Part shown: piece after piece, positions 28,706-36,899 of the stretch
How the letters are laid out: the number at the start of each line of letters is the position of its first letter
Position numbering within the stretch: the first letter of the stretch is position 1
Virus record (IMG/VR): IMGVR_UViG_3300022538_000866
Span: 1 to 49,877 of that record
Strand: one strand, 5' to 3'
Source: a virus
DNA length: 49,877 nucleotides
Translations under genes and position numbers: made by a program
The notes under the pieces: generated by a model
What the model was told of the DNA's origin: nothing
The model's database searches: none
Seen by the model: only the letters and a program-made list of their open reading frames with translations

Positions 28706-29005
28706 TTAATCTATCACCACATAGCATACACCGCCATTCAACGCAGTAATGGTGAGGCCATCGAAAGGAACACCCGGATAGCCGAATACAACGCCCAGAT
28801 CGTCTCCTATGAATGATGCCCTTTTCCCTATGATTCTCATTCCGGTCTGTGAGCTCAGAAGAAAGTCATCGTCAGTCGCTATGTCCTTGCCAGACGTCTC
28901 ATCTGCCACCCAGAAGATAGCGATAACTCGTACCATTCTTGTCATCAGCGCAGCCCCTTCGACATCTGAGTAAAGAACATTTCCAGTAAGTGTGGTTGTT
29001 GCCAT
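28706..29005 (-). CDS. Small virion-associated beta protein
   Basis: 99 residues starting MATTTLTGNVLYSDVEG. Strand-rich (MVRVIAIFWVADETSGKD, GMRIIGKRASFIGDDLG). Late-operon position next to two similar-sized proteins suggests head decoration. Not a match to a known family by eye. Confidence 0.6.
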   Translation of the reverse strand: MATTTLTGNVLYSDVEGAALMTRMVRVIAIFWVADETSGKDIATDDDFLLSSQTGMRIIGKRASFIGDDLGVVFGYPGVPFDGLTITALNGGVCYVVID

Positions 29006-29021
29006 TTTAAGGTTCTCCTGT

Positions 29022-29186
29022 TTAGTTTAGAGTTTTTTTCATCCTTTTCTCTATCTTTGTTGAAATACCAAAGGCCAGACCGCCTGCGGTAATACAGACA
29101 AAGCCTATATCTGCGCCATAATAAATTTCAATGACAATGCCAACAGCGACTATAACAACGCAAAACGTCTGAAGGATTGTTTTCAT
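29022..29186 (-). CDS. Two-span membrane microprotein
   Basis: 54 residues from ATG 29186. Hydrophobic helices at 3-20 (TILQTFCVVIVAVGIVIE) and 27-42 (IGFVCITAGGLAFGIS), with a basic tail (KIEKRMKKTLN). This topology is that of a class II holin. No lysis gene is adjacent, so the role is an inference. Confidence 0.6.
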   Translation of the reverse strand: MKTILQTFCVVIVAVGIVIEIYYGADIGFVCITAGGLAFGISTKIEKRMKKTLN

Positions 29187-29192
29187 TCCTAT

Positions 29193-29471
29193 TTACCAAC
29201 CGATAACGCCGATTATACAAGCATCGGCAGTAGTATCCACACCGGAGATTGTTATTCCTGTAGAAGCGGCCCCATATTTGAGTACCTGGCCGGCTGTTGA
29301 TCCTGCGCTAAGGGTTTGTTTTTTCGGACAAATCCAAGAGGCTTCAATCCAAGTTAATCCCAGTGAAGCGGCAGTAATGGCATTGGTATCGACAGCAAGA
29401 TCACATTCATACATGATTAATTTCTTGCCGCCTATATCGGCCTTGAATCGCTCAGTTAATGTAACGGCCAT
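29193..29471 (-). CDS. Virion protein, tandem copy A
   Basis: 92 residues. It starts MAVTLTERFKADIGGKK and shares most of its sequence with the next gene upstream (KLIMYECDLA, KYGAASTGITISGVD). Short secreted-style beta text. Adjacent to head genes; probably a decoration protein. Confidence 0.65.
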   Translation of the reverse strand: MAVTLTERFKADIGGKKLIMYECDLAVDTNAITAASLGLTWIEASWICPKKQTLSAGSTAGQVLKYGAASTGITISGVDTTADACIIGVIGW

Positions 29472-29502
29472 GATAAATTCTCCTTATAATCTAAAGTTTA
29501 TA

Positions 29503-29787
29503 CTACCAACCGATGACACAAAGCATAACCTTATTATCTGTACTATCCGCATCAACACCGCTTATGGTTATGCCTGTAGAAGCCGCGCCATATTTCAGCA
29601 CCATACCGGTTACCGCGCCTGCGGTCAAAGTCTCCTTCATCGGTGATATCCAGGAAGATTCGATATAGGTCAATTCCAAGGAAGCGGCAGTTATTGCGTT
29701 CGTCTGGGCTGCCAAAGTACATTCATACATGATTAACTGTTTACCGCCTATATCTGTCTTAAATCGCTCTGTAAGGCTTATAGCCAT
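29503..29787 (-). CDS. Virion protein, tandem copy B
   Basis: 94 residues, paralogue of the 29193 gene (MAISLTERFKTDIGGKQ, LKYGAASTGITISGVD). The two genes are 31 bp apart and diverge mainly in the middle, which suggests an old tandem duplication. Both have strong ribosome-binding sites (GGAGAATT). Confidence 0.65.
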   Translation of the reverse strand: MAISLTERFKTDIGGKQLIMYECTLAAQTNAITAASLELTYIESSWISPMKETLTAGAVTGMVLKYGAASTGITISGVDADSTDNKVMLCVIGW

Positions 29788-29798
29788 GATAATTCTCC

Positions 29799-30716
29799 TT
29801 ACAATTTGAATTTAATGCTACTCGTTGTGTCCAGATTCTTTTCCGGATCTCTATTGGAATATAGCAAAGGTGATTCCTGTTCTATATTTAACTGATCGCA
29901 TAAATCGCATGGTAGCCCCTTGAGATCGCCCTTTTCGTGTTTTCCTCTGAATTCACTATAGGCTTTACCCTTTAGGATTCCCTCTAAGGTCTGCTCATGA
30001 GCATCCCCAAGTATCACTTCGCTATCAGTTAAGAAGCAACACGGTATCACCGTCCCATCCCATTGTATCTGAAGTGGCCCGGAAAACGGACGTTTACATG
30101 ATTCCTTTCTTTTCTCTGTCTTTTTCCGATAATTTTTAACATTACACCAGTTATGAGATTTCCATAGTTCGATATAGTCTACCCCCGCTAAAGTCCACAT
30201 CTCGAAATGATCCATCTCATCATCATTTACTGGTATAGCCGTTACCGATATTTTGCAATCGGGAACTATTTTATCTCTGAGAAGAATAGTTGAGAAGAGA
30301 TTAGTCATAACATTATCAAACCTCAGGCCCTTATGGATCTTTTCATAATTATCATACAGGCCATGAATACTGAACCGGATGTGGTCTAATCCTGCTACAA
30401 ACAGATCATACATTCTTTCCCATGTGCAAATACTGCCGTTTGTTGTGATGAAAGTATCTAAACCGTAATATTCACAACCCTCAATTTTTTCAGCTAATCC
30501 ATCATCCAGGAGTGGCTCCCCAAACCCAAATACTGAGATTGTTGTGGCTCCCAAACCCTTTGCCTGGTCAACTAATTCTGAAAATAATTCATATGGCATC
30601 GTACCTTTTGGTCTGGTCATCTTGTCATGGGCGCACATAGTACATGAGGCATTGCACCGATTTGTATTCTCTATCCTAATCTCTGGATTAATTAGTTTGC
30701 CTTTAGAGTCCAACAT
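29799..30716 (-). CDS. Radical SAM/SPASM-domain enzyme
   Basis: 305 residues. The iron-sulfur motif is CNASCTMC near residue 19. FGFGEPLLDD and FITTNGSICT follow as in the SAM-binding core. The C-terminus has IPCCFL and LPCDLCDQL, the cysteines of a SPASM domain. Such enzymes modify peptides, sugars or lipids. Next to a sulfotransferase and two methyltransferases, it probably takes part in surface or virion modification. Confidence 0.85.
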   Translation of the reverse strand: MLDSKGKLINPEIRIENTNRCNASCTMCAHDKMTRPKGTMPYELFSELVDQAKGLGATTISVFGFGEPLLDDGLAEKIEGCEYYGLDTFITTNGSICTWERMYDLFVAGLDHIRFSIHGLYDNYEKIHKGLRFDNVMTNLFSTILLRDKIVPDCKISVTAIPVNDDEMDHFEMWTLAGVDYIELWKSHNWCNVKNYRKKTEKRKESCKRPFSGPLQIQWDGTVIPCCFLTDSEVILGDAHEQTLEGILKGKAYSEFRGKHEKGDLKGLPCDLCDQLNIEQESPLLYSNRDPEKNLDTTSSIKFKL

Positions 30717-31410
30717 TTCTACCCACCCATACCTCTTTTATATTGACAGGAGACATATCTATTTGCCCCCCGATAAACTCTGATAGTTTATCACCTATCT
30801 CTTTCGTCTTATTCAGAATATCCTCTAACCATATCTCGATGTAATTAACTGTAGGCAATACCTTTGCAAGTTCCTTTTCATATCTTCTGGCTACCTTTAA
30901 AGATTCATTAGTTGTAAATCCTCGAAATATCTCTGATCCATGTAATTCGATTTTATGTCTCACTTCTGATTTTGCTCTTTCTAATGGCTCCCGCCTTGTC
31001 CAGATCCATTTTGCATTCTTAAATATACCAAAATTCTCAATCCATCGTTTATAAGCATAAATTCCCATAGGATCTTTTAGTATTTCTATATTTGATTCAT
31101 GAAAATATTCTATTGTTCTCGCCATTCTGCATAAAATCTTACTGCTTATTGGATTATTTTTTCGCAATCCCATAATTATTCCTATAGCATTAGGATGAAT
31201 TTTATAAGAACGAACAACACCTCTCTCTACAGAAATCTCAGCATTCATCATTCCCCATGTTGTATTTTCTAGTATCTCTTGACGAGACCTTTTATCCTCT
31301 AAATCCAGCAAAGGGAATAAATTATGATCTCTGGCATTGTAACCACTCTTTATCAGGCATTCCATGATTACGGATGTCCCAGTTCTACCAATGCCACATA
31401 CAACAATCAT
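30703..31410 (-). CDS. Sulfotransferase-like protein
   Basis: 235 residues. The P-loop-like GIGRTGTSVI at residue 6 is the PAPS 5'-phosphosulfate loop. IWTRREPLERAKSEVRHK holds the 3'-phosphate-binding Arg/Ser region. Sulfotransferases in phages are rare and usually modify cell-surface or virion glycans. It overlaps the radical SAM gene by 14 bp. Confidence 0.8.
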   Translation of the reverse strand: MIVVCGIGRTGTSVIMECLIKSGYNARDHNLFPLLDLEDKRSRQEILENTTWGMMNAEISVERGVVRSYKIHPNAIGIIMGLRKNNPISSKILCRMARTIEYFHESNIEILKDPMGIYAYKRWIENFGIFKNAKWIWTRREPLERAKSEVRHKIELHGSEIFRGFTTNESLKVARRYEKELAKVLPTVNYIEIWLEDILNKTKEIGDKLSEFIGGQIDMSPVNIKEVWVGRNVGL

Positions 31411-32018
31411 TTAACTCTTCCATTCCTTAACCAATAAGGCCTATCATCATTCTCAGGATGCTTCATAACCATGGTCAGCCCTGCATCGATAGCAGAATAA
31501 GGGAATGAGAGGACATCTATGTTTGGATTCTGTTCTAATTCCTGTCTCGCTTTATACACATCATGGGCCATATTTTTAGTGAGATAATGCTCCTGACATG
31601 GAAATGTGTCGTGGAGGAACATAACTCCACCCATTACCAGTATGCTTAGAAAGAATTCCGCTTCCTTTTTTACAACCTCATAGTCATGCTGGCCATCAAT
31701 GAAAACTATTGCCGGTATATCCTGAAATTGTTTTATAAAAGCCTCTGATTTACCGATAAAGCAAATGTGATCTTTAAATAATTTATCTTGGAAGCTTCCG
31801 AATATCCCGCCCATAACAAGATCACAGCTATACAACTTGACTTTTTCCCGTTTAGCATGTTCAGCAAACATCAGACTTGAGGCTCCCATTCCTATCTCGA
31901 CAATCGGGCCTTTGCGATATTTTAAGACAACTTGTGTTATGGCACTCATTATGCTCCATTCTTCTGTGGCAGTGCCTAATTCGATTTTTCCTTTGCTTGT
32001 CTGAAACCATATTGCCAT
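31407..32018 (-). CDS. SAM-dependent methyltransferase (methyltransferase-24-like)
   Basis: 203 residues. VEIGMGASSLMFAEHAKR is motif I, FIDGQHDYEVVKKEAEFF motif IV, and VMFLHDTFP the following strand. The fold matches the class of O-methyltransferase and cephalosporin hydroxylase-like proteins. The ATGA overlap couples it to the sulfotransferase. Confidence 0.78.
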   Translation of the reverse strand: MAIWFQTSKGKIELGTATEEWSIMSAITQVVLKYRKGPIVEIGMGASSLMFAEHAKREKVKLYSCDLVMGGIFGSFQDKLFKDHICFIGKSEAFIKQFQDIPAIVFIDGQHDYEVVKKEAEFFLSILVMGGVMFLHDTFPCQEHYLTKNMAHDVYKARQELEQNPNIDVLSFPYSAIDAGLTMVMKHPENDDRPYWLRNGRVK

Positions 32019-32019
32019 G

Positions 32020-32814
32020 CTATTTACCTGAACATAATGCCATTATTCGTGATAAGTTTCTCCTCGAGTATTTCTTGCGTCTTATTGTCCATGCATTAAA
32101 TCCGGCCTCTCTTAAAACTCTATCTAATGTCGAGGCATTGAAAAACCAAAGATGTACAGAATTAAATTCGTCATTGTTTTGGGACAGGTAATCAAATTCA
32201 ACCACATCCGGGACTTCCACAAAAAGAGTCCCTTTCTCTGTTAGATCATGTTGCTTTATATTCTTGAGAAAACTTATCGGGTCCTGCACATGCTCAAGAA
32301 CATGAACAAGTGTAATCAGATCGAAAGACCGCTCATCCGGCAACCAATTTCTCACATCCGGATAGAAACCCTGGATACTTGTCATCCCAAGTTTATTTAT
32401 GAATTCTGCCGATTGCTGATCCGGCTCGACACAATAAATCTGATCGACATAATGCCTCATTGCATGGGGGAAAACCCCTAATCCGCTACCTATATCCAAC
32501 ATTGATTTAGGGCGATCTAAGAATTGGGTTAACCACATCACCCTTTGTTTGTTTTCGGATTCCGGAAAGTCTATATTGTTAATCCGCTCGAATTCCTCTT
32601 TTACGGTTGTCTTTCTCATTTGATGATTACGGTATTTCAAATAGATCTGCTTTCGATCCTTTTCCGTCATTTGATTCTCTTGCCACATAAATTCACAAGA
32701 TGGGCATTCATACCAATCTCTCGGATTACCATTATTGATAAGTCTTTGATATCTATCTGATAACATCCTAAGACTATCAATCCGAAATTCCGATTTACAA
32801 AGATAACACCTCAT
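32020..32814 (-). CDS. Class I methyltransferase with N-terminal zinc knuckle
   Basis: 264 residues. CYLCKSEF and WYECPSCEFMW form a zinc-ribbon (residues 3-45). The SAM domain follows: MLDIGSGLGVFPHAMR (motif I), CVEPDQQSAEFINK, LITLVHVLEHVQDP (motif IV-like) and VEVPDVVEFDY. This organisation is frequent in sugar and lipid-linked glycan methyltransferases. Same operon as the radical SAM enzyme. Confidence 0.8.
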   Translation of the reverse strand: MRCYLCKSEFRIDSLRMLSDRYQRLINNGNPRDWYECPSCEFMWQENQMTEKDRKQIYLKYRNHQMRKTTVKEEFERINNIDFPESENKQRVMWLTQFLDRPKSMLDIGSGLGVFPHAMRHYVDQIYCVEPDQQSAEFINKLGMTSIQGFYPDVRNWLPDERSFDLITLVHVLEHVQDPISFLKNIKQHDLTEKGTLFVEVPDVVEFDYLSQNNDEFNSVHLWFFNASTLDRVLREAGFNAWTIRRKKYSRRNLSRIMALCSGK

Positions 32815-33050
32815 GGATCTACCGGCCTCCCAAGTGGAGCTGTCTGCATTGCAATCGCTCCTCTATGAATCATAACACCCGTTTTCTTGAAATTATGCCC
32901 CCGCGCCCTTTTCATCTCTACTTCATATTTCGCCTTTTGGATCTTGAAAGTGCATTTAGTACAGCAACGATAATCATTGACAGGAGCTATCAGCGGATCT
33001 CCGCACATGAGACAAAGACCCTTATCCAATCTTTCTTGTGATGTTGTCAT
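32811..33050 (-). CDS. Zinc-ribbon protein
   Basis: 79 residues. CLMCGDPLIAP and CCTKCTFK give a four-Cys zinc site; a basic stretch follows (KYEVEMKRARGHNFKKTG). Linked to the methyltransferase gene by a 4-bp overlap. Confidence 0.65.
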   Translation of the reverse strand: MTTSQERLDKGLCLMCGDPLIAPVNDYRCCTKCTFKIQKAKYEVEMKRARGHNFKKTGVMIHRGAIAMQTAPLGRPVDP

Positions 33051-33283
33051 CGTTCTACTGGAAACTTATCTCTGATTATCCCAAACGAAGTCGGTATAAA
33101 TGGAGAAAATATGTCTCTGCCTTCTCCGATCTTGGTGCCGAATGGTTCGAGTACATGCTTATTGTACTTATCCTGAGTCCGCGGCAAGTTACCTTGTTTT
33201 AATTCGCAACTGCGACAATATCCTGACTTGGTTGCAGCCCGGTTGCATATTTTGCACCTGTAGGGGTTTCCACGTTTTGCCAT
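33047..33283 (-). CDS. Zinc-ribbon protein overlapping the DUF115 gene
   Basis: 78 residues. YRCKICNRAATKSGYCRSC is a compact four-Cys zinc ribbon. The first 85 bases lie in another frame within the 3' end of the 33199-34431 gene. The zinc pattern makes it a real gene despite the overlap. Confidence 0.65.
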   Translation of the reverse strand: MAKRGNPYRCKICNRAATKSGYCRSCELKQGNLPRTQDKYNKHVLEPFGTKIGEGRDIFSPFIPTSFGIIRDKFPVER

Positions 33284-34431
33284 CTCATTGAATCCTTTAT
33301 TTTTATAAAATCATCGGTTGCATCTTTTAACATCGATGTATGGTAAAATTTACATACCTCATCGAACATATACCAATTTTCTGCTTTCTTGAGAGATTCC
33401 TCATCTAACTCCCTCGCCATTGTTCCCAGAATTCCCCCCTCACTGCAATTGTAATAGTGAAAGGAGACAGGATTATTAAGTTGACCGAGCAAGGTAGATT
33501 CAAGCCATATCTTATAAACCCATAACTGGCCGGATGTCCCTGCTAAGTCCAATTCAACATCATACTTACACCGCTCATTCGGAATCCAGAGATTTTTTTT
33601 CTTCATTTTAAAACTGGCCCATACCTTCTCTATTGCCGCTTCATCCCTTCCCGTTCCTGTCTTTGGTGCATTGGTTGAATAATCACCATCGGCATAATAA
33701 AGTTTCCGGCGTTCATCGGCAGAGGGAATATTCGGAAAACAGAGATCATTTCCTACTGCCATAAATACTGTTGATTGAAATTTCACAATGCTGATCATCC
33801 AGGCAGCATTTAATGTATTTCCTCCCAGCTCCAGTTTATGATGATAAGGATTTTTTCTTATCTCTTTCTGAAATACATCACACAATTTGGGTTCACTGCT
33901 GGCATAAAAGAGTATTTCCCTTTTCTGTTTTGACCATTCTCCTAATACCTTCGGAGAGCAATGCAGTCCGGTTATGAGAACTGTATTTTGGCCCTCTGGC
34001 GGTATGTCCTCATTCAATTGCCGATATGTAACATCAGAGGCATCAACGAGCATTACAAAATCAGGAATTATGCCTATCTTTAGCAACGGTTTGAACTGAT
34101 GATTAGAAGCGATTATGACAAAATCTCTATGTGGCCATTCTTTGACTCCATCTCTATCGACAATCTCTTTTAAAACATCGCAATTTTTATTGAATGAGCC
34201 TCCGGCACCAACACCGATAGTCGCTTTGTTTCTGCCTATACCGATACAACTATTGAGCGGTTTATGTTTTTTCCAGAGTTTATGATTAGTCTTGATATTC
34301 TTTCCCCATAGAGGGCCCAATAAGCCTCTTGTGCTATTCGATATACCTGTCACATAATCATAACTTGACTTTCCTATGATCCCGTGTAAGTGCTCTTGCT
34401 CTTCGTAAGGCTTGGCCTGGCCTTTTTCCAT
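33199..34431 (-). CDS. DUF115/MptE-like glycosyltransferase-like protein
   Basis: 410 residues. RDFVIIASNHQFKPLLKIGIIPDFVMLVDA is the recurring core of the DUF115 (motility-associated glycosyltransferase or 6-hydroxymethylpterin kinase-like) family. KRREILFYASS and GGNTLNAAWMISI complete the Rossmann part. DUF115 members in cell-surface operons are linked to sialic or other sugar transfer. Starts with ATG 34431. Confidence 0.7.
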   Translation of the reverse strand: MEKGQAKPYEEQEHLHGIIGKSSYDYVTGISNSTRGLLGPLWGKNIKTNHKLWKKHKPLNSCIGIGRNKATIGVGAGGSFNKNCDVLKEIVDRDGVKEWPHRDFVIIASNHQFKPLLKIGIIPDFVMLVDASDVTYRQLNEDIPPEGQNTVLITGLHCSPKVLGEWSKQKREILFYASSEPKLCDVFQKEIRKNPYHHKLELGGNTLNAAWMISIVKFQSTVFMAVGNDLCFPNIPSADERRKLYYADGDYSTNAPKTGTGRDEAAIEKVWASFKMKKKNLWIPNERCKYDVELDLAGTSGQLWVYKIWLESTLLGQLNNPVSFHYYNCSEGGILGTMARELDEESLKKAENWYMFDEVCKFYHTSMLKDATDDFIKIKDSMRWQNVETPTGAKYATGLQPSQDIVAVAN

Positions 34432-34442
34432 ATTTTGAATAG

Positions 34443-34467
34443 CAGGCCTGTAAATTCTACAGGCCTG
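34443..34467 (-). other. Perfect hairpin after the capsid gene
   Basis: CAGGCCTGTA (34443-34452) pairs with TACAGGCCTG (34458-34467), loop AATTC. There is no T-run downstream in either direction. It probably stabilises the capsid mRNA or acts as a processing site, or a weak terminator that limits expression of the downstream genes. Confidence 0.55.
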
Positions 34468-34486
34468 GCTTGGTTAAATTGTTATA

Positions 34487-35716
34487 TTACTGAAGTACAG
34501 TAAACATGCCATGTTGGCGCAGATTCCATCCCTGCATCTTCATAGAGAATTCACTCAGAATCTGCCAATCCTCGAAGTCACCCATCTTGCCGAGTTTCTC
34601 CATGATTGCTTTTCTTCCCCTTTTCGCATGCAAGGAAATCTTATCGGTATCGAGAACAAAGGCAAGGTTTGTCGGGACATGGCGCATTGGCACGATATCC
34701 ACCTCGATATTAGCCTCAGACATCCAGGAAGTAATTACTCCACCTCCTACTCTATCATTCGGTCTCATCCGAATCCGATTGACATCCCAGCGGGTAATCT
34801 TTGCACACTGATTCTTGTCTCCGAAGAAAGTCAGACGATCAGCACCATATTCCCACAACGCTGAAACCATTGTGTTGAGTTTCGTGTTGGTGAGAGTATA
34901 AGTGGAGGTGTCTATATGGGTTCCGCTTTGACTGAGTAAAAATCCCAGGCAACCATTGATAAGACCTGCAATAACACTCGTCTTTGCTTTGTAAATGCTA
35001 TATAGTGCCGCTCTTTCACGATCTCGCTGCAACTCCTTCATACGCATCAAGATCTGATGTCTGTCCTCACGTCCGACTGCGTACATATCCGTTGCCCGCA
35101 TTGATCCGGTAATCTGGACATCCTGACGTAGAATAGTGAAGTTGTTAGAGCAGACGACCCTCTGGCGTGGCATGGGGACATTAGGAATAGAACCTTCGTT
35201 TGCGAACGCCCCGAGCACATAAACCATGTGGTCAGATACCATCGACACAGGAGTGCCTTCTATCCATGAAACAAATATGGTGGTTCCGGTTCCTGCCGCA
35301 GCCGTTGTACTGGTTACGACAGCAAGCATATGAGAAGCCGTGATAGAACTAAAGGTATAAAGAACCGAGCCTTGTTTCACCTGGTGCAAAGTTTGACTTG
35401 CAGACAATCCGTCAATGCTTGTGACTGCAAAACTGAGCTGGGCACTTTGAGTACTGGTTATGACTTTTAAATATCCAGGGCCAAGATCTTCCGAAATCCA
35501 TTCGATTGAGTTTCCTCCCGACTCCGGTCCCCATGAAATTGAGTTAATAAAAGGAGTATCCGACTGTGCTAAAAGATCCAACTGCTCAGATACATCCCTC
35601 CTTTCGGTTCCGGTAACGATACCGAAAGGCACATCACCTACGATATCCCTGGAATAATAACCTCTCCCTAAACTCTGGGCCTCGGTCATCAACCAGGTAC
35701 TGGCTGTAGTGGCCAT
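34487..35716 (-). CDS. Major capsid protein (SU10/DUF5309 type)
   Basis: 409 residues. SEQLDLLAQSDTPFINSI with later REDRHQILMRMKELQRDRERAAL, ITSWMSEANIEVDIVPMRHV and AKRGRKAIMEKLGKMGDFEDWQI are the characteristic blocks of the DUF5309 capsid family. It follows the scaffold gene as expected. The plus-strand ORFs over it are shadows. Confidence 0.85.
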   Translation of the reverse strand: MATTASTWLMTEAQSLGRGYYSRDIVGDVPFGIVTGTERRDVSEQLDLLAQSDTPFINSISWGPESGGNSIEWISEDLGPGYLKVITSTQSAQLSFAVTSIDGLSASQTLHQVKQGSVLYTFSSITASHMLAVVTSTTAAAGTGTTIFVSWIEGTPVSMVSDHMVYVLGAFANEGSIPNVPMPRQRVVCSNNFTILRQDVQITGSMRATDMYAVGREDRHQILMRMKELQRDRERAALYSIYKAKTSVIAGLINGCLGFLLSQSGTHIDTSTYTLTNTKLNTMVSALWEYGADRLTFFGDKNQCAKITRWDVNRIRMRPNDRVGGGVITSWMSEANIEVDIVPMRHVPTNLAFVLDTDKISLHAKRGRKAIMEKLGKMGDFEDWQILSEFSMKMQGWNLRQHGMFTVLQ

Positions 35717-35730
35717 AATTTATTCCTCTC

Positions 35731-36576
35731 TTATTTTTGCTCAGGGCCTGCCGGCGATTCAAAGAGAGTGTCAATAACAGCTAATTCATCTTCATATTTC
35801 ATTCGCTCCCCAGCAATTACATTACCATCCTGAGTGAATTTGGGTCTTCCCTTATCCCTCAAAGCCTGAAGTTTTGCTTTATATTCCGGGGAACTTGGAG
35901 TTTCAGTTATAAGATTCGTGGACACTCTTTCCCCAACCTCAACGTGAGGTGGGAGAGGCTTGCCTTTGCCCTGGAGTTGTTTAATTGTATCTGCTGCCTT
36001 CTGCATATTGCCTTTGAGATATTCTCTCACAGTATCATTGTATTCTTTGTAAGGGTTAAGAAGACCTTGCTGGACTTTGAATCCAAAGTTGGGATCTTTC
36101 ATCTTTTCCTCCCAAACCTCTTTCACCAGACCATAATCCGGGTCATTCTGGATTGCATTCCACATATTCAAACTCATTTGTTGAGATTGTTTATATGCAT
36201 TAGCTTGTTTTTTCTCTCTCTTATCCAGAACATCTTCCATTTTACGGCCGATTATATTATCCAGATCGGTTTCTTCCTGTCCAAAAGTTCCTTCTGATAC
36301 TGGTGTTTGTATTTGCTGATTGGCCACCATTGCCTTGAGTTCTGCGATCTCAGATCTTGCAGTTCCCAATTGATTAGCAAGATTGCCCGCTTCCCGGCTT
36401 GCGATAAGCTTACCATCAAGTTCGCCTACAGTGCTCACTCCGGCTTTTTCTAATTCGATTAAAAGTGCTGCTGTCTCATCTTCTGTCTTGACTTCCGATT
36501 TTACTTTTTTTGTTTCCGCTGGTTTCTCCTCCACTATTGTCGGAGTCTCCTCGGTCACTTTTATTTCCTCAGCCAT
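35731..36576 (-). CDS. Scaffolding protein
   Basis: 281 residues. Acidic, low-complexity N-terminus (VEEKPAETKKVKSEVKTEDE), helical middle with SEIAELKAMVANQQIQT, and a basic C-terminus. Typical of capsid scaffolds and placed between portal and capsid genes. Confidence 0.78.
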   Translation of the reverse strand: MAEEIKVTEETPTIVEEKPAETKKVKSEVKTEDETAALLIELEKAGVSTVGELDGKLIASREAGNLANQLGTARSEIAELKAMVANQQIQTPVSEGTFGQEETDLDNIIGRKMEDVLDKREKKQANAYKQSQQMSLNMWNAIQNDPDYGLVKEVWEEKMKDPNFGFKVQQGLLNPYKEYNDTVREYLKGNMQKAADTIKQLQGKGKPLPPHVEVGERVSTNLITETPSSPEYKAKLQALRDKGRPKFTQDGNVIAGERMKYEDELAVIDTLFESPAGPEQK

Positions 36577-36899
36577 TATTTTTGCTCCTTCTTTAAATAT
36601 TTAATTGCATTTTGCCATTTACTTTTTTTCTCTATCCATTTTAGAGGATCTAAGAGAAACATAAGTATTTGGTCTATGTTGTAATATGTCCTCTGAACTA
36701 TATCCTTCTCCTTAATATCAAGAGTTGTAAATTGCTTGGAAAACATATTCATTTGCATTATTCCTTTAATTATCAGTAGCATCTGTTTATAAAATTTCCA
36801 TTGATGAGATTTTATCGCTAATTGAAAGTTGTTTATTTCTCTCTGAAATTCTGGATCAGTCTGATAAAAATGTACGAATTGGGTTAGTAAACTCTTCAT
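36576..36899 (-). CDS. Hypothetical protein between portal and scaffold
   Basis: 107 residues, helical (MQMNMFSKQFTTLDIKEKD, DQILMFLLDPLKWIEKKS). Overlaps the portal stop by 4 bp and the scaffold ATG by 1 bp. Could be a head assembly factor. Confidence 0.65.
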   Translation of the reverse strand: MKSLLTQFVHFYQTDPEFQREINNFQLAIKSHQWKFYKQMLLIIKGIMQMNMFSKQFTTLDIKEKDIVQRTYYNIDQILMFLLDPLKWIEKKSKWQNAIKYLKKEQK

